NCBI GenBank assembly: GCA_030740295.1
Contig: JASLXP010001313.1
Location: 1-7,443 of the forward strand
Source of the DNA: Planctomycetota bacterium
Lineage (GTDB): Bacteria > Planctomycetota > PUPC01 > JACPCR01
DNA length: 7,443 bases
Reading direction: 5' to 3'
This document shows positions 6,787 to 7,443 of the stretch, in pieces. The notes below the pieces were generated by a model. The model worked only from the letters and a program-made list of their open reading frames with translations. It was not told the DNA's origin and did no database searches. The position numbers and the translations under genes are program-made. Each line of letters opens with the position of its first letter. The first letter of the stretch is position 1.

Positions 6787-7185
6787 ATGTCAGAAGAAAC
6801 GATTAAGAGATTGATAGCCATCATCGATCTGCTGGGCGAGTGCGTGCACAGTGGCGAGCGACTGCTCTCGCTCGAAGCGGAGCCGACCTTACGTGAACGC
6901 ATCGCGGCTACGGTTCTCGGTGAGGGCGCATCCGATAACGCAGACGACGCGGCCATCATGCTGCACAACGCAGCGAGCGCTCACCAGGCCCTGGTTGCCC
7001 TGCTCGAGGATGAAGGCGTAAAACAGATCGAGGCCCAGGCGAAGACCTATGATTCTGCCAGTCATGAGGCTGTTGAATTCGTGGCAAATGAAAACATGAG
7101 AGGGAAAGTGATCGATGTGCTCAAACATGGTTACGAAAAGAATGGCAAAGTCATTCGCAGGGCCCAGGTCCGGATGGGGAGGTAG
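6787..7185 (+). CDS. Short GrpE-like protein (head and beta-wing only)
   Basis: A 132-aa protein resembling the C-terminal two-thirds of GrpE, the nucleotide-exchange factor of DnaK. Residues 9-27 (LIAIIDLLGECVHSGERLL) match the helix usually written LLPVLDNLERAL. SAHQALVALLEDEGVKQIEAQ (64-84) matches the last bundle helix and the GVE-I turn. YDSASHEAVEFV (88-99) matches FDP-HEAV. GKVIDVLKHGYEKNGKVIRRAQVRM (106-130) matches the beta-wing that contacts DnaK. The usual disordered N-terminus and long paired helix of GrpE (about 60-80 residues) are absent. The start follows the epimerase stop by three bases, and the upstream in-frame codon is that stop, so the missing part is not hidden by a frameshift here. 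No good Shine-Dalgarno is seen; coupling to the upstream gene is likely. Residues 30-55 are atypical. It may be an accessory GrpE or a homologue with a new role. Confidence 0.75.
   Translation: MSEETIKRLIAIIDLLGECVHSGERLLSLEAEPTLRERIAATVLGEGASDNADDAAIMLHNAASAHQALVALLEDEGVKQIEAQAKTYDSASHEAVEFVANENMRGKVIDVLKHGYEKNGKVIRRAQVRMGR
7177..7182 (+). promoter_or_regulatory. Strong Shine-Dalgarno setting a TTG start
   Basis: GGGAGG ends five bases before TTG 7188. It lies in the last codons of the GrpE-like gene. The N-terminus it sets, MSIKLICFDVDGTL, is exactly what a HAD phosphatase should have, with the first beta strand leading directly into motif I. Confidence 0.75.
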
Positions 7186-7187
7186 CT

Positions 7188-7443
7188 TTGTCCATTAAAC
7201 TGATCTGTTTTGATGTGGACGGCACACTGCTCGATGACGGCGATGGCACGATCAACATCTGGCAGCAGATCCACCGCAGCGCCGGAGTTCCGGAAGAGCT
7301 GAATGAACAGCGATTCGAAATGTTCATGGCCGGCGATATTACTTACAACGAGTGGATGGATATGGACGTCGGCGACTGGCAGAGAGAAGGCATTAAGAAA
7401 GGCCATCTGATTTCAGTCGTCAAGAAGATGAGCCTGATGCCTG
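7188..7443 (+). CDS. HAD superfamily phosphatase, phosphoserine-phosphatase-like (3' end outside window)
   Basis: The frame opens with TTG at 7188 behind a strong ribosome binding site, only two bases after the GrpE-like stop codon, and is still open at the right edge (85 codons visible). Residues 5-15 contain HAD motif I, DVDGTLL, with nucleophile D9 and acid/base D11. A helical cap-like segment follows, with RFEMFMAGDITYNEWMDMD and a GDWQREGI helix, a pattern seen in the HAD-IB (SerB-like) group, where an F-x-G-x-I-x-Y-x-E/D-W string is common. It probably hydrolyses a small phosphomonoester in the cytosol. Motifs II-IV lie outside the window, so activity and substrate cannot be judged. Serine phosphate would be a tempting link to the nearby glyA, but the genes are not in the same operon. 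Confidence 0.82.
   Translation, partial: MSIKLICFDVDGTLLDDGDGTINIWQQIHRSAGVPEELNEQRFEMFMAGDITYNEWMDMDVGDWQREGIKKGHLISVVKKMSLMP

Noticed and set aside
6781..6790. Possible in-frame stop splitting one epimerase-GrpE protein
   Set aside because: The TGA and the next ATG are in the same frame, which could hint at a fusion, but both proteins reach natural family ends and begin normally, so they are separate adjacent genes.

Overview
The window looks like chromosomal DNA from a Gram-negative bacterium of moderately high GC content. The Gram-negative inference rests mainly on the periplasmic MlaC-type lipid-transport protein at the left edge, which presupposes an outer membrane. No gene here fixes the phylum. 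There are no rRNA or tRNA genes, transposases, phage genes or CRISPR repeats. All coding DNA reads as ordinary core metabolism or housekeeping, but with one very unusual protein.

Layout, left to right. (1) The 3' part of an MlaC/Ttg2D family gene (+) ends at 585, followed by a good intrinsic terminator at 636-662. (2) Convergent to it, on the minus strand, is a 1173-codon gene (650-4171). It encodes serine hydroxymethyltransferase (GlyA) fused to glycine-cleavage T-protein (GcvT). Between the two enzymes lies a third region that aligns by eye with GcvT but has lost its catalytic aspartates and other signature residues, apparently a decayed second GcvT copy. A sigma70-like promoter (4222-4249) and a Shine-Dalgarno sequence sit in front of the gene. 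(3) A complete formamidopyrimidine-DNA glycosylase gene, mutM/fpg (4317-5129, -), lies upstream of the fusion on the same strand. (4) Divergent from mutM, a tight plus-strand run begins: a GNAT acetyltransferase (from about 5159), an aldose 1-epimerase family protein (5779-6783), a short GrpE-like protein that keeps the DnaK-binding end but lacks the long N-terminal coiled coil (6787-7185), and a HAD phosphatase that starts with TTG at 7188 and runs off the right edge. These four genes overlap or are separated by 2-3 bases, so they are very likely one operon.

The GlyA-GcvT fusion links two steps that share 5,10-methylene-tetrahydrofolate. GcvT makes it from the aminomethyl group on lipoyl-H-protein, and SHMT uses it to convert a second glycine to serine (or runs in reverse). 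A single chain could favour local transfer of that intermediate. The plus-strand operon has no obvious single pathway: an acetyltransferase, a sugar mutarotase-like enzyme, a chaperone cofactor fragment and a phosphatase. The most notable items are the three-part GlyA / pseudo-GcvT / GcvT architecture and the head-only GrpE.
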